Notes: generated from the letters alone by a model not told the origin. 64,000 bases of DNA from Anaerococcus vaginalis ATCC 51170 (GCF_000163295.1 NZ_GG700527.1:531980-595979), one strand, 5' to 3'; shown: positions 17,365 through 26,317, counted from the first letter of the stretch. Made by a program: numbers and translations.

Positions 17365-17395
17365 GACCATCGAAATAAATCGGTGGTCTTTTTTT
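17365..17395 (+). terminator. Terminator of the rnf operon
   Basis: GACCATCG (17365-17372) pairs with CGGTGGTC (17381-17388), with one G-T wobble, around an 8-base loop, followed by seven T. Confidence 0.85.
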
Positions 17396-17411
17396 ATTTG
17401 GATTTTTTAAA

Positions 17412-17441
17412 TTGACATTAATCTGTTTTAAATGATAAACT
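17412..17441 (+). promoter_or_regulatory. Promoter of the NusG-II/Gx/radC operon
   Basis: A perfect TTGACA (17412-17417) lies 18 bases upstream of TAAACT (17436-17441), which has TGA just before it. The first gene starts 16 bases further on. Confidence 0.65.
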
Positions 17442-17457
17442 CTTATAAGAGGTAGAT

Positions 17458-17847
17458 ATGAAATTAAAAAAAAGAGATATTTTTGTTATTTTATTACTTT
17501 TTTTATTAAGCTTGAGTATGGCTTTTTTTGTGCAAAAAATTAAGTCGGGAGAAGATGGAAATTTTTTGAGAGTTGAGCTTAATGGGAAAGAATATGGTAA
17601 ATATCCACTTAATAAATATAAAAAATTTAAAATTAAAATTGATGACGATGAATATAATATTGTTGAGATAAAAAATGGGCAAGTTAGTATGAAGAAAGCT
17701 AATTGTAGAGATTTGCTTTGTACTCACATGCCTAGTATAAAAAAAGTTGGAGAAACTATAGTTTGCCTTCCTCATAGATTGATTTTAGAAATTGTTTCTG
17801 AAAAAGAGGATAGCAATGAGGAAGAAATTGATAAGGTGGTTGGATGA
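17458..17847 (+). CDS. NusG domain II-containing membrane-anchored protein
   Basis: A 129-residue protein with one N-terminal membrane segment (about residues 8-25) and an extracytoplasmic NusG-II-like beta domain. The family signature is seen in ANCRDLLCTHMPSI near residue 80, with a Cys pair, and in GETIVCLPHRLILEI near 100. These proteins are not transcription factors despite the domain name; their function is not established. They are typically encoded just after rnf genes and before a Gx transporter gene in Clostridia, exactly as here. The stop overlaps the next start by 4 bases. Confidence 0.88.
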   Translation: MKLKKRDIFVILLLFLLSLSMAFFVQKIKSGEDGNFLRVELNGKEYGKYPLNKYKKFKIKIDDDEYNIVEIKNGQVSMKKANCRDLLCTHMPSIKKVGETIVCLPHRLILEIVSEKEDSNEEEIDKVVG

Positions 17848-18362
17848 AGAATAAAACTTTAAAAGTATATGTAAATTTATCGCTTTTTGTCGCTTTATCT
17901 CTTGCTATTTCTTTGATTGAATCTATGGTGCCAATGCCTGTTCCAATTCCTGGTGCTAGGCTTGGTTTTTCGAATATAATAATATTAGTTGCTATTTATA
18001 TTTATGATTATAAAAAGGCTTTGGCTGTAAGTATATTGAAATCTTTTTTGTTGGTTTTGATTACTGGATCAGTAATGAGTTTTTTCTATTCTTTTGTTGG
18101 AGCTATTTTTTCTACAACTGCTATGTATTTTTCACTTAAAAAGGTAGATGATGATTTTTCACTCATTGGAGTTAGTGAAATTGGTGCTTTTTTCCATAAT
18201 TTAGGTCAAATTATTGTTGCAATATTTTTTATGCAAAATATAAAGATGTTTTATTATTTTCCAGTTTTAGTTTTTATAGGAATTTTTACTGGATTTTTTG
18301 TTGGTTTGAGTTCTAATTTTATAATTGAGCATTTAAAGAAACTTGGTGTTATAAATGAATAA
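17844..18362 (+). CDS. Gx transporter family membrane protein (HepS component I type)
   Basis: A 172-residue membrane protein with five or six hydrophobic segments. It matches the family annotated as Gx transporter or heptaprenyl diphosphate synthase component I. The Pro/Gly-rich VPMPVPIPGARLGFSNI near residues 28-44 is its hallmark and resembles the substrate-binding part of ECF-type S components. A role in uptake or retention of an isoprenoid or vitamin-like molecule has been suggested for such folds, but the substrate is unknown. It is coupled to both neighbours by short overlaps (4 and 8 bases). Confidence 0.85.
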   Translation: MKNKTLKVYVNLSLFVALSLAISLIESMVPMPVPIPGARLGFSNIIILVAIYIYDYKKALAVSILKSFLLVLITGSVMSFFYSFVGAIFSTTAMYFSLKKVDDDFSLIGVSEIGAFFHNLGQIIVAIFFMQNIKMFYYFPVLVFIGIFTGFFVGLSSNFIIEHLKKLGVINE

Positions 18363-19035
18363 AAAAATCAAAGATTTGGACCTTAGTCAAAGACCAAGGG
18401 AAAAGTTGAAAAATGAGGGATATGCAAGTTTGAGTGATGAGGAATTGTTAGCAATTCTTATCGAAACTGGCTCTAAGAAGAAAAATGCTATTGAACTTGC
18501 TAGAGAAATTTTAAATACTTTTTCTAGCGAGGAGCTTTTGTCTATAAGTATTGAGCAATTAAATGGAATTGATGGGATAAAACTTGCCAAGGCTAGTAAA
18601 ATTATTGCCGCTATCCAGCTTGGTAAAAGACTCACTGAGAAAATTGTTAATAAAGAAATCACAAGTATTAATTCTTGTGAAGATGTTTTTAATTTGATGA
18701 AAAATAAATTTATAGACACAAAAAAAGAACATTTCTATGCTATATTATTAGATACAAAAAACGTGATTATTAGCAAGGAGTTGATTTCTACTGGGGATCT
18801 TAACTCTTCTATTGTTAATCCTAGGGAATGTTTTATTTCGGCTGTAAAAAAGAGTGCAAATTCTGTGATTTTTGTACATAACCACCCAAGTGGAAATCCA
18901 AATCCTTCTTGTAATGATAAAGAGATTACTCAAAGATTGGTTCAAGCAGGAGAAATTTTGGATATAAAAGTATTAGATCATATTATTATTGGCAATAATA
19001 AATATTTTAGTTTTAGACAAGAAAATATTATATAG
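18355..19035 (+). CDS. radC: RadC family JAB-domain protein
   Basis: A 226-residue protein with an N-terminal helix-hairpin-helix (LSDEELLAILIETG, then GIDGIKLAKASKI near residue 70) and a C-terminal JAB1/MPN metalloprotease-like domain. The zinc motif HNHPSGNPNPSCND near residue 175 supplies the two His and the Asp. RadC was named for DNA repair, but its real role is unsettled. Its place directly before mreB is a classic arrangement in Firmicutes. It overlaps the upstream gene by 8 bases and is followed by mreB after 9 bases with AGGAG. Confidence 0.93.
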   Translation: MNKKIKDLDLSQRPREKLKNEGYASLSDEELLAILIETGSKKKNAIELAREILNTFSSEELLSISIEQLNGIDGIKLAKASKIIAAIQLGKRLTEKIVNKEITSINSCEDVFNLMKNKFIDTKKEHFYAILLDTKNVIISKELISTGDLNSSIVNPRECFISAVKKSANSVIFVHNHPSGNPNPSCNDKEITQRLVQAGEILDIKVLDHIIIGNNKYFSFRQENII

Positions 19036-19044
19036 GAGAATAAA

Positions 19045-20058
19045 ATGAATTTTAGAATTATGGCAGAAGACCTAGCAATTGATTTGGGTACTAGCTGTAT
19101 TAAAGTTTTTAAGAAAAATGAAGGGGTTGTAATTTCTGAACCATCTGTTTTAGTTCTTGACCACCAAAATAAGGAAATAAAAGCTATTGGTCAACAAGCT
19201 AAGGAAATGATTGGAAAAACTCCTGATGAAATTATAGTACAAAGACCTATTGAAAAGGGTGTTATATCTGATTTTAATTTAACTGAGGCAATGTTAAATT
19301 ATTTTTTCCAAAAAATAAATCCTGGGTTTTCGGTTGTTCAACCAAGGGTTGTTGTTTGTGTTCCTAGCGGTATTACTGACATTGAACAAAGAGCTGTTGA
19401 AGATGCTTCTTTGCATGCTGGAAGTAGGGATGTAATAATGGTTGATGAATCACTTGCGGCTTGTTTTGGAGTTGGACTTACTCCAGAAGATCCAAGAGGT
19501 ATTTTGACTTTAAATCTTGGGGCTGGAACAAGTGAGATTTGTGTAATAAGCCTGAATGGAATTGTTGCTAGCAAAACTTTAAAAATGGGCGGAGATGACA
19601 TCGATAAAAATATCCAAAATTTTTTGAGAGAAAAGAAAAAAATCGAAGTAGGTATAAATACAGCAGAGCTTATTAAAAAGGAATTGCTATCACTTAGACT
19701 TAAAGATAAGGATATAGGAATGGAAGTTGAAGGTAGAGATGTAAAAGATGCTCAACCTAAAAGAATAAAAGTTACAAGTGAAGAAATAGCACCTTGTATA
19801 AGTGAATTTGCTGATAGTCTAATAGAGATGATTTATTTAGTAATGGAAAAAACACCGCCAGAATTGTCCAGTGATATTAAAAATGATGGATTTTTAATGA
19901 CTGGAGGTATGGCAAATGTTAGAGGTCTTCGTGAATATATTGAAAAAATAATTAATTTAAAGGCGAAAATATCTGACAAACCAGAATTAGATGCTATAAA
20001 AGGTGCAGGCTTAATTATGGAAAATCCAGATAGATTTTTAAAATATCAAAGTAGGTAA
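19045..20058 (+). CDS. mreB: Rod-shape protein MreB, divergent
   Basis: A 337-residue actin-fold protein that would form membrane-bound filaments guiding wall synthesis. Overall similarity to MreB is clear: AIDLGTSCIKVF near 12, IRPI-like VQRPIEKGVISDF near 68, PSGITDIEQRAV near 112, VDESLAACFG, and GFLMTGGMANVRGL near 290. The phosphate-2 loop, normally DxGGGT, reads NLGAGT here (Asn157, codon 19513-19515), and DLGT is followed by SCI instead of the usual ANT. These changes touch nucleotide-binding residues, so ATPase activity may be altered. Next to mreC and mreD. The start has GGAG upstream. Confidence 0.9.
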   Translation: MNFRIMAEDLAIDLGTSCIKVFKKNEGVVISEPSVLVLDHQNKEIKAIGQQAKEMIGKTPDEIIVQRPIEKGVISDFNLTEAMLNYFFQKINPGFSVVQPRVVVCVPSGITDIEQRAVEDASLHAGSRDVIMVDESLAACFGVGLTPEDPRGILTLNLGAGTSEICVISLNGIVASKTLKMGGDDIDKNIQNFLREKKKIEVGINTAELIKKELLSLRLKDKDIGMEVEGRDVKDAQPKRIKVTSEEIAPCISEFADSLIEMIYLVMEKTPPELSSDIKNDGFLMTGGMANVRGLREYIEKIINLKAKISDKPELDAIKGAGLIMENPDRFLKYQSR

Positions 20059-20060
20059 GT

Positions 20061-20891
20061 ATGGCTTATAGAAGAAAGAAAAAAAACAATAAACATTTTT
20101 TTATAACGGTTATTTTGTTAGTATTGTTGATATTTACATCAAGCCTTACTGATGATTTGGTAGAGGCTGGTAATAATATAACAAATACCATATTTAAACC
20201 CGTAAACAAAGCTTCTTATTCAATAACTTCAGAAATAATTAAAGCTATAGAAGATACAATTGGTTCAAAGCAAACAAGAGCCGAAGTTGAAAAATTAAAG
20301 ATAGAAAATCAAAATCTTTTAAAAGAAAATGCAAACTTAATGGAAGTTATTAATAGAAAAGATTTTTTGAAAGCTGAAAATGATGCTATAAAAAATCAAA
20401 AATATGAATACGTCAAAGCTCAAGTTATTAATTCTGATGTAAAAAGTATGCAAGAATCATTTTTTATAGACAAGGGAAAAAAAGACGGAATAAAAGTTAA
20501 TGATGTAATTTTGCAAGCTATAGGAAATAGCGAGTATTCATCTGCTGTTATAGGAAAAGTTGTAAAGGTAAATTCAACAACAAGCAAGATTGAAACAATA
20601 AAAAATTCATCAAATGACGTTTCCTTTATTAATTCTAGAAGTGGAGATTATGGGGTTATTGATGATTATAAAAACAAAAAAATTAGTGGTTATATGCTAG
20701 AAGTGTCTAGTGATGTTAAAAATTCTGATACATTAATTACAAGTGGTATAGGGGGAGTTTATCCTAAGGGTTTATATTTGGGAGAAATTTCTAATGTAAT
20801 TATGAGCAAGGATTCTCTAAGAAAAAATGTAACTATTGATTCGCCAGCAGATTTTACCCATTTGTATAGGGTTTTGGTTCTTAGAAAGTAA
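20061..20891 (+). CDS. mreC: Cell-shape protein MreC
   Basis: A 276-residue bitopic membrane protein. A basic N-terminus (RRKKKNNK) is followed by a membrane segment at about residues 13-30, then a coiled coil at about 65-105 (EVEKLKIENQNLLKENANLMEV), then the beta-rich extracytoplasmic MreC domain with VINSDVKSMQESFFIDKGKKDG and SGIGGVYPKGLYLGEI. In rods it connects the elongation polymerases with MreB. Length is within the normal range. It starts 2 bases after mreB ends, and mreD follows after 9 bases. Confidence 0.94.
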   Translation: MAYRRKKKNNKHFFITVILLVLLIFTSSLTDDLVEAGNNITNTIFKPVNKASYSITSEIIKAIEDTIGSKQTRAEVEKLKIENQNLLKENANLMEVINRKDFLKAENDAIKNQKYEYVKAQVINSDVKSMQESFFIDKGKKDGIKVNDVILQAIGNSEYSSAVIGKVVKVNSTTSKIETIKNSSNDVSFINSRSGDYGVIDDYKNKKISGYMLEVSSDVKNSDTLITSGIGGVYPKGLYLGEISNVIMSKDSLRKNVTIDSPADFTHLYRVLVLRK

Positions 20892-20900
20892 GGTAGATAT

Positions 20901-21392
20901 ATGAATAAATTTAAAACATTTTTAATAGCTTTTATTTCTTTTATCCTACAAGTTAGCGTCTTTTCTAAGGTGGATATATTTGGAGCAAATATCAATATTA
21001 TAGTTGCATTTGTAATATGTTTATCCTTAACGCTTGGGTCTAAGAGTGCTTCTTATACGGGGCTTGTTATTGGTTTGTTGGAAGATCTTATGTTTTCAAA
21101 AATAATTGGTGTAAGAGCTTTATCATATTTTTTGATAGGTCATGTAGTTGGAGATGAAAAGTTTAGATTTAGTAGCGATAAAAAAACAGGTTTGATTTTA
21201 ACTTTTGTTTTTACTATATTAAACTTTTTATTTGTAAGTTTAATAACATATATTTTTAATTCAGATATAGTTGTTATTAAAAATTATTTATTTGTACCAA
21301 TTTTGGTAGAAGCTTTATTGAATACTTTAATGTATTTAATCTATCATATAATAATAAAAAAACTAATGTATATTCCAACATATAGGATATAG
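20901..21392 (+). CDS. mreD: Cell-shape protein MreD
   Basis: A 163-residue integral membrane protein with five or six hydrophobic segments, of the MreD family. Sequence conservation in this family is low; the call rests on size, hydrophobic pattern (VSVFSKVDIFGANINIIVAFVI then GLVIGLLEDLMFS with its conserved Gly-Asp), and its position between mreC and the PBP2 gene. It would form the elongasome membrane core with MreC. GGTAG precedes the ATG. Confidence 0.9.
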   Translation: MNKFKTFLIAFISFILQVSVFSKVDIFGANINIIVAFVICLSLTLGSKSASYTGLVIGLLEDLMFSKIIGVRALSYFLIGHVVGDEKFRFSSDKKTGLILTFVFTILNFLFVSLITYIFNSDIVVIKNYLFVPILVEALLNTLMYLIYHIIIKKLMYIPTYRI

Positions 21393-21403
21393 GGGTGTAA
21401 GTT

Positions 21404-24400
21404 TTGAGAAAACAAAAAGAAAATAGAATAACTATTTTGCAAATAGTTTTTGGTCTAATGTTTTTTGCAATTTTTGTGAAATTATTTATCCTTATGATAA
21501 ATCAAGGAGAACATTACAGAGACTTATCAGATAATAGAAAAGTTCAAGAAGTTGACGAAATTGCAAGTAGAGGAGATATTTTAGACAGAAATGGAAATGT
21601 TCTTGCTACAACAGTTCCATCTTTTGCTGTGCAATTATATAAAGATAAACTTACAAGCTTGGATGATGAAGATAGGATAAAGGCTGTAAATTCTTTGGTA
21701 AATATTTTGGAAGAAGCAGGTGTAAATTACCAAAATGATTTTGATATTAGACTAAATTCATTCCAATACAAAAGTGAGGATGATTATTTCAAAGAAGAAA
21801 AATCACCAGAAGATAAAATTGTTGATATAATAGTTGAAAAAAATTTAACAAGAGAAATAGTAGGATCTTTTAGCAACAAAGATGGGATAAAATATGAAAC
21901 AATAAAAACTGCCCTTCTTGCCTTGAAAAAAAGAGGAATAGATATTCCTATATTAGTTAAGCAAAAAAATAATAAACTTAACTTAGTATATAAGGAAAAT
22001 GCAAAAGAAAAATTAAAAGCATTAGGTCATAGCACAAAAGATGATCCTCTTGACGTTGTTGTTAGTGCAATTGGCGACGATAAGTCTGTTATAAAAAATA
22101 TACTTGAAAATAATCAAGCAAGATTATTAACTTATAATATTTTAAAAGAAAAAAATTTAGAATCTAATGTGATTTTAAAAGATTATAGTTTGATGGCAGA
22201 TGAAAAGCTCATACAAAAAAAAGCTAGTTTAAATGATGGCTATCCAGAAATAAAATTAGATACAAAAGCTAGTGATGATTTTTATGAAATTGTAAAAAAA
22301 TCTTCAATCAAAGAATTTTTAAAATCAGCAAGCTTAAATGAAGAAGATGGTTCTTACTTAATTCCGGCAAATATTTTGATAGAAAAATTGGAAAACAAAG
22401 GTATATATGCAAACTTTACAACAGAAGTAAAAACCGAAACAAAAGATAAAAAAAACATATATTCTGTTGATATAAAATTTAAAAATTCTCAAGCTGGAGA
22501 TCCAGCAGAAGAATTGGCAAATCTTGCTGACAAACATAAATTATTGAAGGGCGTAATCTTAGATAAAGATTTAAAATATTTGGCACAAAATGCTAATGCT
22601 ATAAATAACGTCTATCCATCAATCGATATTTCAGAAGATAAACCAAGCAAATGGGATTATACTTTTAATGTTGCCAAAAAAGATTTCTTTGAATATTATG
22701 CAAGCAGAGATAAAAATGAAAGTCGAGATAAGGTTGTAAAAAAACTAAATAAAGCAAAAAGCGCAAAAGAAGTTCTTGATTATATAAAATCAGTGTCAGA
22801 TATAAAAAATAACAATGACTATGAGGCTTGTGGGATTTTGACAATCGATAGCATTATTAATAGGCAAGGCTCTTTTGGTTTTAGACCAATTAATTTAGTT
22901 TATAATTTAGATGATTCGACTGTTCTAAGAATTGAAGAAAATATTGACAAATCAAAGGGAATTAGTGTGGCAACAATTCCTATAAGATCTTATCCAAATA
23001 GAAATTTGGCAAGCCATATTTTAGGCTACATGGGACCAATAGCAACCGATGAAGAAGTAGAAAAATATGTAAAAAAAGATTCATATTTAAGAGATGAAAT
23101 TGTCGGCAAAACTGGAATTGAAGAATCATATCAAGATACTCTTAGGGGAAAAAATGGAAAAAGTATTGTAACGGTTGATTCATCAGGAAATAGAATTGAA
23201 ACATTATCAAAAACTCCATCAGAGCCAGGAAATGATGTTTATCTTTCCATAGATGCAAATTTGCAAGCACAAGCAGAAAAATCTCTTTCAAAAGTTCTAG
23301 AATCAATTAGAACAGGTAAAACCTATGAATCTGAATATGGGAATTTTAATACTAGCGAAATTGCTCCTTATTCAACAAATGGAGCAGTTGTTGTAAGCAA
23401 TGTAAAAACTGGAGAAGTTCTTGCAATGGCTTCATATCCAAGTTATGATCCTAATTTATTTTCTACAGGAATTTCTTCTTCTGATTGGGAAAGCTTACAA
23501 GTAGATGATGATTCATCTGTTCTAGCAGCAAGACCTATGTTAAATGTGGCAAGTCAAACTGCTGTTATGCCTGGATCTACGTTTAAATTAGTTACTTCTT
23601 TGGCAGCTCTTGAAAAAGGATTAAATCCACAAATGACAAATTATTGTAATGGTTTTATGGATATAGGAAGTAGGAGATTTTCTTGTTTAATTTGGTCAAC
23701 AACTGGTGGCAACCATGGAGAAGAAAATTTATATGATGCAATTAGAGATTCATGTAACTATTACTTTTATTGTTTGGCTTTGGGAGAAAATCCATCTACT
23801 GGCAAAAGCCTTGGATTTAAACTTGAACTAAGTGATGTAAAAAAAGCTGCTAGTACTTTGGGATTAGATGAAACTTCTGGAATAGAAATAAATATTCCAC
23901 AGGAATCAAGTGGAAATATACCATCTGTTGAAAAGAAATTAGAAGTTACAAAATCATTAATGAAGAAGTACCTTGATAAAAATATAAAAAAATATTTGAA
24001 AAAAAATGTTAAAAAAACAAAATCTGAAATTGAAAATGATAAAAATGAACTTGTAAAATTAGCGGATAATCCAAATTCTATAAATAGAAAAAAATTAATA
24101 GAAATGATTGATAAAATGGGTTATGAACCATTAGAAATCAAAAAAGATGATAGGGCAGGTCTTGCTGATACTTTAAAATTTACTTATCTAAATCAAGCAA
24201 AATGGGATATAACAGATATGTTAAATATAGTTATAGGACAAGGGCAAAATTCATACACGCCACTACAAATGAATAGAGTTATCTCTACAATATCAAATGG
24301 TGGTTATTTAAATAAATACACATTAATAAAAGAAGTAACAAACCATAATTCGAAAGATATTTTATATCAAAATCAAGTTAATCATAAAAAAATTTCTATT

Positions 24401-24766
24401 AAAGATGATAAATATTTGGAAGATATAAAATATGGTGCCTTGTTAGTTGCACAAAATAATGCTATTTTAAATAGAATGCCTCTTGAAGTTGGAGTAAAAA
24501 CAGGAACAGCAGAAGTTGAAGGTAAAAATCCAGATGGAAGTGGTTATGATCCTTATGCATGGATGATTGGATTTGCTCCATACGATGATCCAGAAATTGC
24601 AATATCAATAATTTTAACTCAAGGAGGAACATCATTTAATGTTTCACCAATTTTTAGAGACATAGTTTGCAAATATTTTGATATAAAAATAAATCCAGAT
24701 AAGCAAAATCTTCTTAATGAAGTAAATACCGAAGGTAATAATCAAGAAAATACACAAGGAGAATAA
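21404..24766 (+). CDS. mrdA: Penicillin-binding protein 2 (class B transpeptidase), very long form
   Basis: An 1120-residue class B PBP that cross-links peptidoglycan during elongation. One membrane segment (about residues 9-31) leads to a pedestal domain with RGDILDRNGNVLATT near 60. The transpeptidase motifs are SxxK with Ser725 (GSTFKL), SxN with Ser783 (SCN) and KTG at Lys1032 (KTGTAE). E. coli PBP2 is 633 residues; the extra length is a pedestal insert of some 350 residues between about 95 and 500, and a Lys-rich helical insert near 840-910 within the transpeptidase domain. Start is TTG, with GGGGTG upstream. The PBP2 position next to mreD supports mrdA; rodA is not nearby. Confidence 0.93.
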   Translation: MRKQKENRITILQIVFGLMFFAIFVKLFILMINQGEHYRDLSDNRKVQEVDEIASRGDILDRNGNVLATTVPSFAVQLYKDKLTSLDDEDRIKAVNSLVNILEEAGVNYQNDFDIRLNSFQYKSEDDYFKEEKSPEDKIVDIIVEKNLTREIVGSFSNKDGIKYETIKTALLALKKRGIDIPILVKQKNNKLNLVYKENAKEKLKALGHSTKDDPLDVVVSAIGDDKSVIKNILENNQARLLTYNILKEKNLESNVILKDYSLMADEKLIQKKASLNDGYPEIKLDTKASDDFYEIVKKSSIKEFLKSASLNEEDGSYLIPANILIEKLENKGIYANFTTEVKTETKDKKNIYSVDIKFKNSQAGDPAEELANLADKHKLLKGVILDKDLKYLAQNANAINNVYPSIDISEDKPSKWDYTFNVAKKDFFEYYASRDKNESRDKVVKKLNKAKSAKEVLDYIKSVSDIKNNNDYEACGILTIDSIINRQGSFGFRPINLVYNLDDSTVLRIEENIDKSKGISVATIPIRSYPNRNLASHILGYMGPIATDEEVEKYVKKDSYLRDEIVGKTGIEESYQDTLRGKNGKSIVTVDSSGNRIETLSKTPSEPGNDVYLSIDANLQAQAEKSLSKVLESIRTGKTYESEYGNFNTSEIAPYSTNGAVVVSNVKTGEVLAMASYPSYDPNLFSTGISSSDWESLQVDDDSSVLAARPMLNVASQTAVMPGSTFKLVTSLAALEKGLNPQMTNYCNGFMDIGSRRFSCLIWSTTGGNHGEENLYDAIRDSCNYYFYCLALGENPSTGKSLGFKLELSDVKKAASTLGLDETSGIEINIPQESSGNIPSVEKKLEVTKSLMKKYLDKNIKKYLKKNVKKTKSEIENDKNELVKLADNPNSINRKKLIEMIDKMGYEPLEIKKDDRAGLADTLKFTYLNQAKWDITDMLNIVIGQGQNSYTPLQMNRVISTISNGGYLNKYTLIKEVTNHNSKDILYQNQVNHKKISIKDDKYLEDIKYGALLVAQNNAILNRMPLEVGVKTGTAEVEGKNPDGSGYDPYAWMIGFAPYDDPEIAISIILTQGGTSFNVSPIFRDIVCKYFDIKINPDKQNLLNEVNTEGNNQENTQGE

Positions 24767-24767
24767 A

Positions 24768-25394
24768 ATGGATATATATTTAATAAATTCAAAAAATCAA
24801 AATGAATTAAATTTTATAAAAGATTTTTCAAAAATTTTGTCTAAGGATAAGTCTGTTTTGATTCTCTCATTTGAAAGGAACAAGGATTGTAATATTGAAG
24901 ATTTATTTGATATGGGAGGAATGATCACATACGATATATGTGATTATTTCCTTGACCTTGTAGGTCTTGAAAAAATTATTAGAAAAACTTGTGATAATAT
25001 AGATATTGCCATAGCTCCATTAATTAATTCAAAATATAAAATAAAAAAAGAAGATATATCAAGTCTTTTGGGAAAAATAAATTATTATGATGTCCTTATT
25101 GTAAATGGTTTAGATAAAGATTTAATAGATGATAAAAAAGTAATTAAAATTATTGATGAAAGTAAAATCAATGAAAACTTTGTTTCCGATTATTTTTTTA
25201 TTGAAAGTAATGACAAATATTTTGATATTAGGGAATATAGACATGAAATTCTTGCTAAACCTTCAAAATTTTTAGGTTTAAAATCAAAAGATACATCCTA
25301 TGAAAATATTATTTCAAATCTTTTGAATGAAAAAAATGAAAATATCGAAAAAATTGGATTTTTTGAAAAATTAAAGAAGAAATTAGCAAAATGA
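24768..25394 (+). CDS. MinD-like protein without a P-loop
   Basis: A 208-residue protein I read as a degenerate MinD/ParA-type homologue. Its layout follows MinD: an N-terminal strand, then DLFDMGGMITYDICDYFLDL near 45-64 where MinD has NLDVVMGLENRIVYDLVDVV, then a strand ending in IAPLI where MinD has its LLPA strand. The Walker A Gly/Lys pattern is gone: residues 7-15 read NSKNQNELN. The last residues GFFEKLKKKLAK resemble MinD's amphipathic membrane-targeting helix. It follows mrdA by 1 base, where minC-minD sit in many Clostridia. MinC and MinE are absent. ATP-driven cycling looks impossible; a static membrane role or decay are both open. Homology is inferred by eye. Confidence 0.6.
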   Translation: MDIYLINSKNQNELNFIKDFSKILSKDKSVLILSFERNKDCNIEDLFDMGGMITYDICDYFLDLVGLEKIIRKTCDNIDIAIAPLINSKYKIKKEDISSLLGKINYYDVLIVNGLDKDLIDDKKVIKIIDESKINENFVSDYFFIESNDKYFDIREYRHEILAKPSKFLGLKSKDTSYENIISNLLNEKNENIEKIGFFEKLKKKLAK

Positions 25395-26317
25395 AATCAT
25401 ACATTTTTGTAGATTATAAAGAAAAAGCCTTTGGCAAAATTGTCGATAACAAGCTTTTTGAATTTAAATTTTATTCTCCATATTTGTTCAATATTTATAG
25501 GGCAAAAGTAGTAAATAAAATTGATTCTATTAATGCTTATTTTTTGTTGTATGATGATGGCAAAAAGGCTTTTTTAAAATCAAATAAAAAATTTAAAATT
25601 GGAGATAATGTAATTTGCCAAATTATTAAAGAAGAATTTGACGATAAATTAGCAACTATGAGCGCAAATTTTAGAATCGAAAATGAAGATTATTATTTGT
25701 ATAGGTTCAAAAATAAGGGATTTCCAAAATTGAAAAAAGGTAGAAAGAAAAATTTTGAAAATTATAATAAATTACTTGAACTTAAAGAAAAATTAATAAA
25801 TGAAGAAAATTTTACGCCTTCTCCAAAACTCTTGAAAACTTACAATGAATTTGACTTATATTGTGAAAAAAATAAAGATTTGGAACTTGTTGAGCTTGAT
25901 ATAAAAAATAATAAAATTATTTCAGATTCAATAAAAAACATTAAGGAAAAAAAGATTTACAAAGGCGATTTATCAATAATAATCAATGATCTTGAAACGC
26001 TTTGCTTTATTGATGTGAATTCATCAAAGAAAAAATCAACTATGGATAAAGATGATTTTTATTATAAGGTTAACGAAGATTTGATAGATTTTATTTTTTA
26101 CAATTTAAATCTTAGAAATATTGGCGGTATGGTCGTTATAGATTTTTTAAAATCTAGTAAAAATGATCAATTGATTGATAAAATAAACGAAAATATAAAA
26201 AAATATTTTGACACTTACGAAATATATGGCTTTACAAATATGGGACTATTTGAATTGTCAATAAAAAGAAGAGGAGAAAGCCTCTATAAAAAATTAAAAG
26301 AAAAAGAGCTTATCTAA
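25391..26317 (+). CDS. Short ribonuclease E/G-family protein
   Basis: A 308-residue protein with the parts of RNase G but much shorter than the usual 400-500 residues. Residues about 37-100 form the S1 domain (RAKVVNKI, then GDNVICQIIKE). The two catalytic-type Asp motifs of the DNase I-like subdomain are kept: ETLCFIDVNS near residue 205 and NIGGMVVIDFL near 250, followed by GLFELSIKRRGESL. The middle RNase H-like/5'-sensor part is cut to about 90 residues, and the C-terminal zinc-link Cys pair is absent. It may still cleave RNA. It overlaps the MinD-like gene by 4 bases, and Clostridia commonly have rng after the min genes. Confidence 0.75.
   Translation: MKSYIFVDYKEKAFGKIVDNKLFEFKFYSPYLFNIYRAKVVNKIDSINAYFLLYDDGKKAFLKSNKKFKIGDNVICQIIKEEFDDKLATMSANFRIENEDYYLYRFKNKGFPKLKKGRKKNFENYNKLLELKEKLINEENFTPSPKLLKTYNEFDLYCEKNKDLELVELDIKNNKIISDSIKNIKEKKIYKGDLSIIINDLETLCFIDVNSSKKKSTMDKDDFYYKVNEDLIDFIFYNLNLRNIGGMVVIDFLKSSKNDQLIDKINENIKKYFDTYEIYGFTNMGLFELSIKRRGESLYKKLKEKELI

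Noticed and set aside
25391-26317. Frameshifted or truncated full-length RNase G
   Set aside because: The S1 domain and catalytic motifs are in one uninterrupted frame, and the gene overlaps its neighbour cleanly, so the short form looks genuine.
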